DNA from: an archaeon
Lineage (GTDB): Archaea; Asgardarchaeota; Hermodarchaeia; Hermodarchaeales; Hermodarchaeaceae
NCBI GenBank assembly: GCA_016550405.1
Contig: JABXGX010000234.1
Span: forward strand, 1 to 6,807
Direction: 5' to 3'
DNA length: 6,807 nucleotides
Below the pieces are notes generated by a model. It was given only the letters and a program-made list of their open reading frames with translations, did not search any database and was not told the DNA's origin. The translations under genes and the position numbers were made by a program. Positions within the stretch are counted from its first letter, which is position 1. Every line of letters begins with the position of its first letter. Shown one piece after another: positions 6,222-6,807 of this stretch.

Positions 6222-6807
6222 ATGCCAATGATTACTGAGGTCTTGGAAAGAATTGTTCAGAACACCGACAAGGCACTCAATGCAGCGAAAAAAATCTGCA
6301 GCATCCCAACAGTAGCGGCGCAAGGAAAAGGAATTGATGAGACCGCAGAACTTGTTCAAAAGATGCTCGAGGACGCTGGAATCCCATCAGAATTACACCC
6401 TACTTCCGGAGCCCCTGTTGTCACCGGCTTCTTAGACGTCGGTGCGAAGCGAACACTCCTTTTCTATGATCATTATGATGTGCAACCCGCTGAACCTTTC
6501 GATCTCTGGGTTTCCCCACCCTTTGAACCGGAAATCCGTGAAGGGCGATTTTATGCACGAGGGATTGCTGACAATAAAGGGGATACAATTTCCCGGATTT
6601 GGGCAGTGAAAGCATTCAAAGATGCTGGTGTGGAGCTTCCGGTGAACATCAAGTTTGTCATTGAAGGCGAGGAGGAGATTAGTAGCCCCAATCTTCCCGA
6701 CTTCACAAAGAAACACAGCGAGTTCCTTAAAGCCGATGGCGGTATCTGGGAATTTGGGAGTGCTGGATTTGATGGGACACAAGAAGCCTGGTTAGGGCTA
6801 AAGGGAA
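6222..6807 (+). CDS. M20-family metallopeptidase, N-terminal part (cut by the window edge)
   Basis: The frame starts at ATG 6222 and stays open to the right edge, giving 195 residues of a protein that normally exceeds 400. It is an M20-family zinc peptidase (dipeptidase/carboxypeptidase type). The metal and catalytic residues present so far are His84 and Asp86 in FYDHYDVQP, the bridging Asp117 in RGIADNKG, the Glu pair 151-152 in EGEEEIS, and a further ligand candidate Asp172 in KADGGIWEFG. The usual Gly after the Glu pair (EEIGS) is Ser here. The end of the visible part, GLKG, leads into the region before the lid domain. There is no signal peptide, so it is likely cytosolic, acting on small peptides or acylated amino acids. 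A second ATG at 6228 and a GTG-TTG pair at 6216-6221 are alternative starts; none has a ribosome site. It is divergent from the saccharopine genes. Substrate cannot be told from this fragment. Confidence 0.9.
   Translation, partial: MPMITEVLERIVQNTDKALNAAKKICSIPTVAAQGKGIDETAELVQKMLEDAGIPSELHPTSGAPVVTGFLDVGAKRTLLFYDHYDVQPAEPFDLWVSPPFEPEIREGRFYARGIADNKGDTISRIWAVKAFKDAGVELPVNIKFVIEGEEEISSPNLPDFTKKHSEFLKADGGIWEFGSAGFDGTQEAWLGLKG

Noticed and set aside
6432..6782. Minus-strand open frame opposite the peptidase gene
   Set aside because: It is a shadow of the M20 frame, whose catalytic motifs are intact and in order on the plus strand.

Overview
The window holds seven protein-coding genes on about 6.8 kb, packed tightly and with no gap longer than about 150 bases. 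It carries no RNA gene, insertion sequence, CRISPR array or prophage sign that I can see. Base composition looks intermediate (mid-40s % GC by eye). The organism is prokaryotic: genes are closely spaced and several have Shine-Dalgarno-like sites. The lineage is uncertain. An unfused, animal/plant-type saccharopine gene pair, weak or absent ribosome sites at some starts and A/T-rich box-like motifs would suit an archaeon (Asgard-like is my tentative guess), but the NIF3-like and HD-domain proteins have close family members in many bacteria, so a bacterium is not excluded.

Layout. Positions 79-663 (+) encode an unrecognised 194-residue protein with a dense cysteine cluster. It runs tail-to-tail into a five-gene block on the minus strand. 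In transcription order (right to left) this block is: a lysine-ketoglutarate reductase (4765-6075), a saccharopine dehydrogenase/reductase (3405-4727), a six-helix membrane protein of unknown function (2334-3326), an HD-domain phosphohydrolase (1693-2286) and a long-form NIF3-like metalloprotein (658-1611). Gaps inside the block are only 37 to 81 bases, so one operon is plausible. A 146-base divergent intergenic region (6076-6221) separates it from an M20-family metallopeptidase on the plus strand, which is cut by the right edge.

Function. The clear metabolic core is the saccharopine pathway. The first enzyme joins lysine and 2-oxoglutarate to make saccharopine; the second splits it to glutamate and 2-aminoadipate 6-semialdehyde. 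In animals and plants these two activities are fused in one protein (AASS, LKR/SDH) in the same order as the two genes here. The pair could work in lysine breakdown or, run backwards, in lysine synthesis; no gene for the next or preceding step is inside the window. The membrane protein, HD phosphohydrolase and NIF3-like protein may be co-transcribed passengers, and their link to lysine metabolism is unproven. The divergent M20 peptidase could supply amino acids from peptides, which would fit a catabolic theme, but this is inference.
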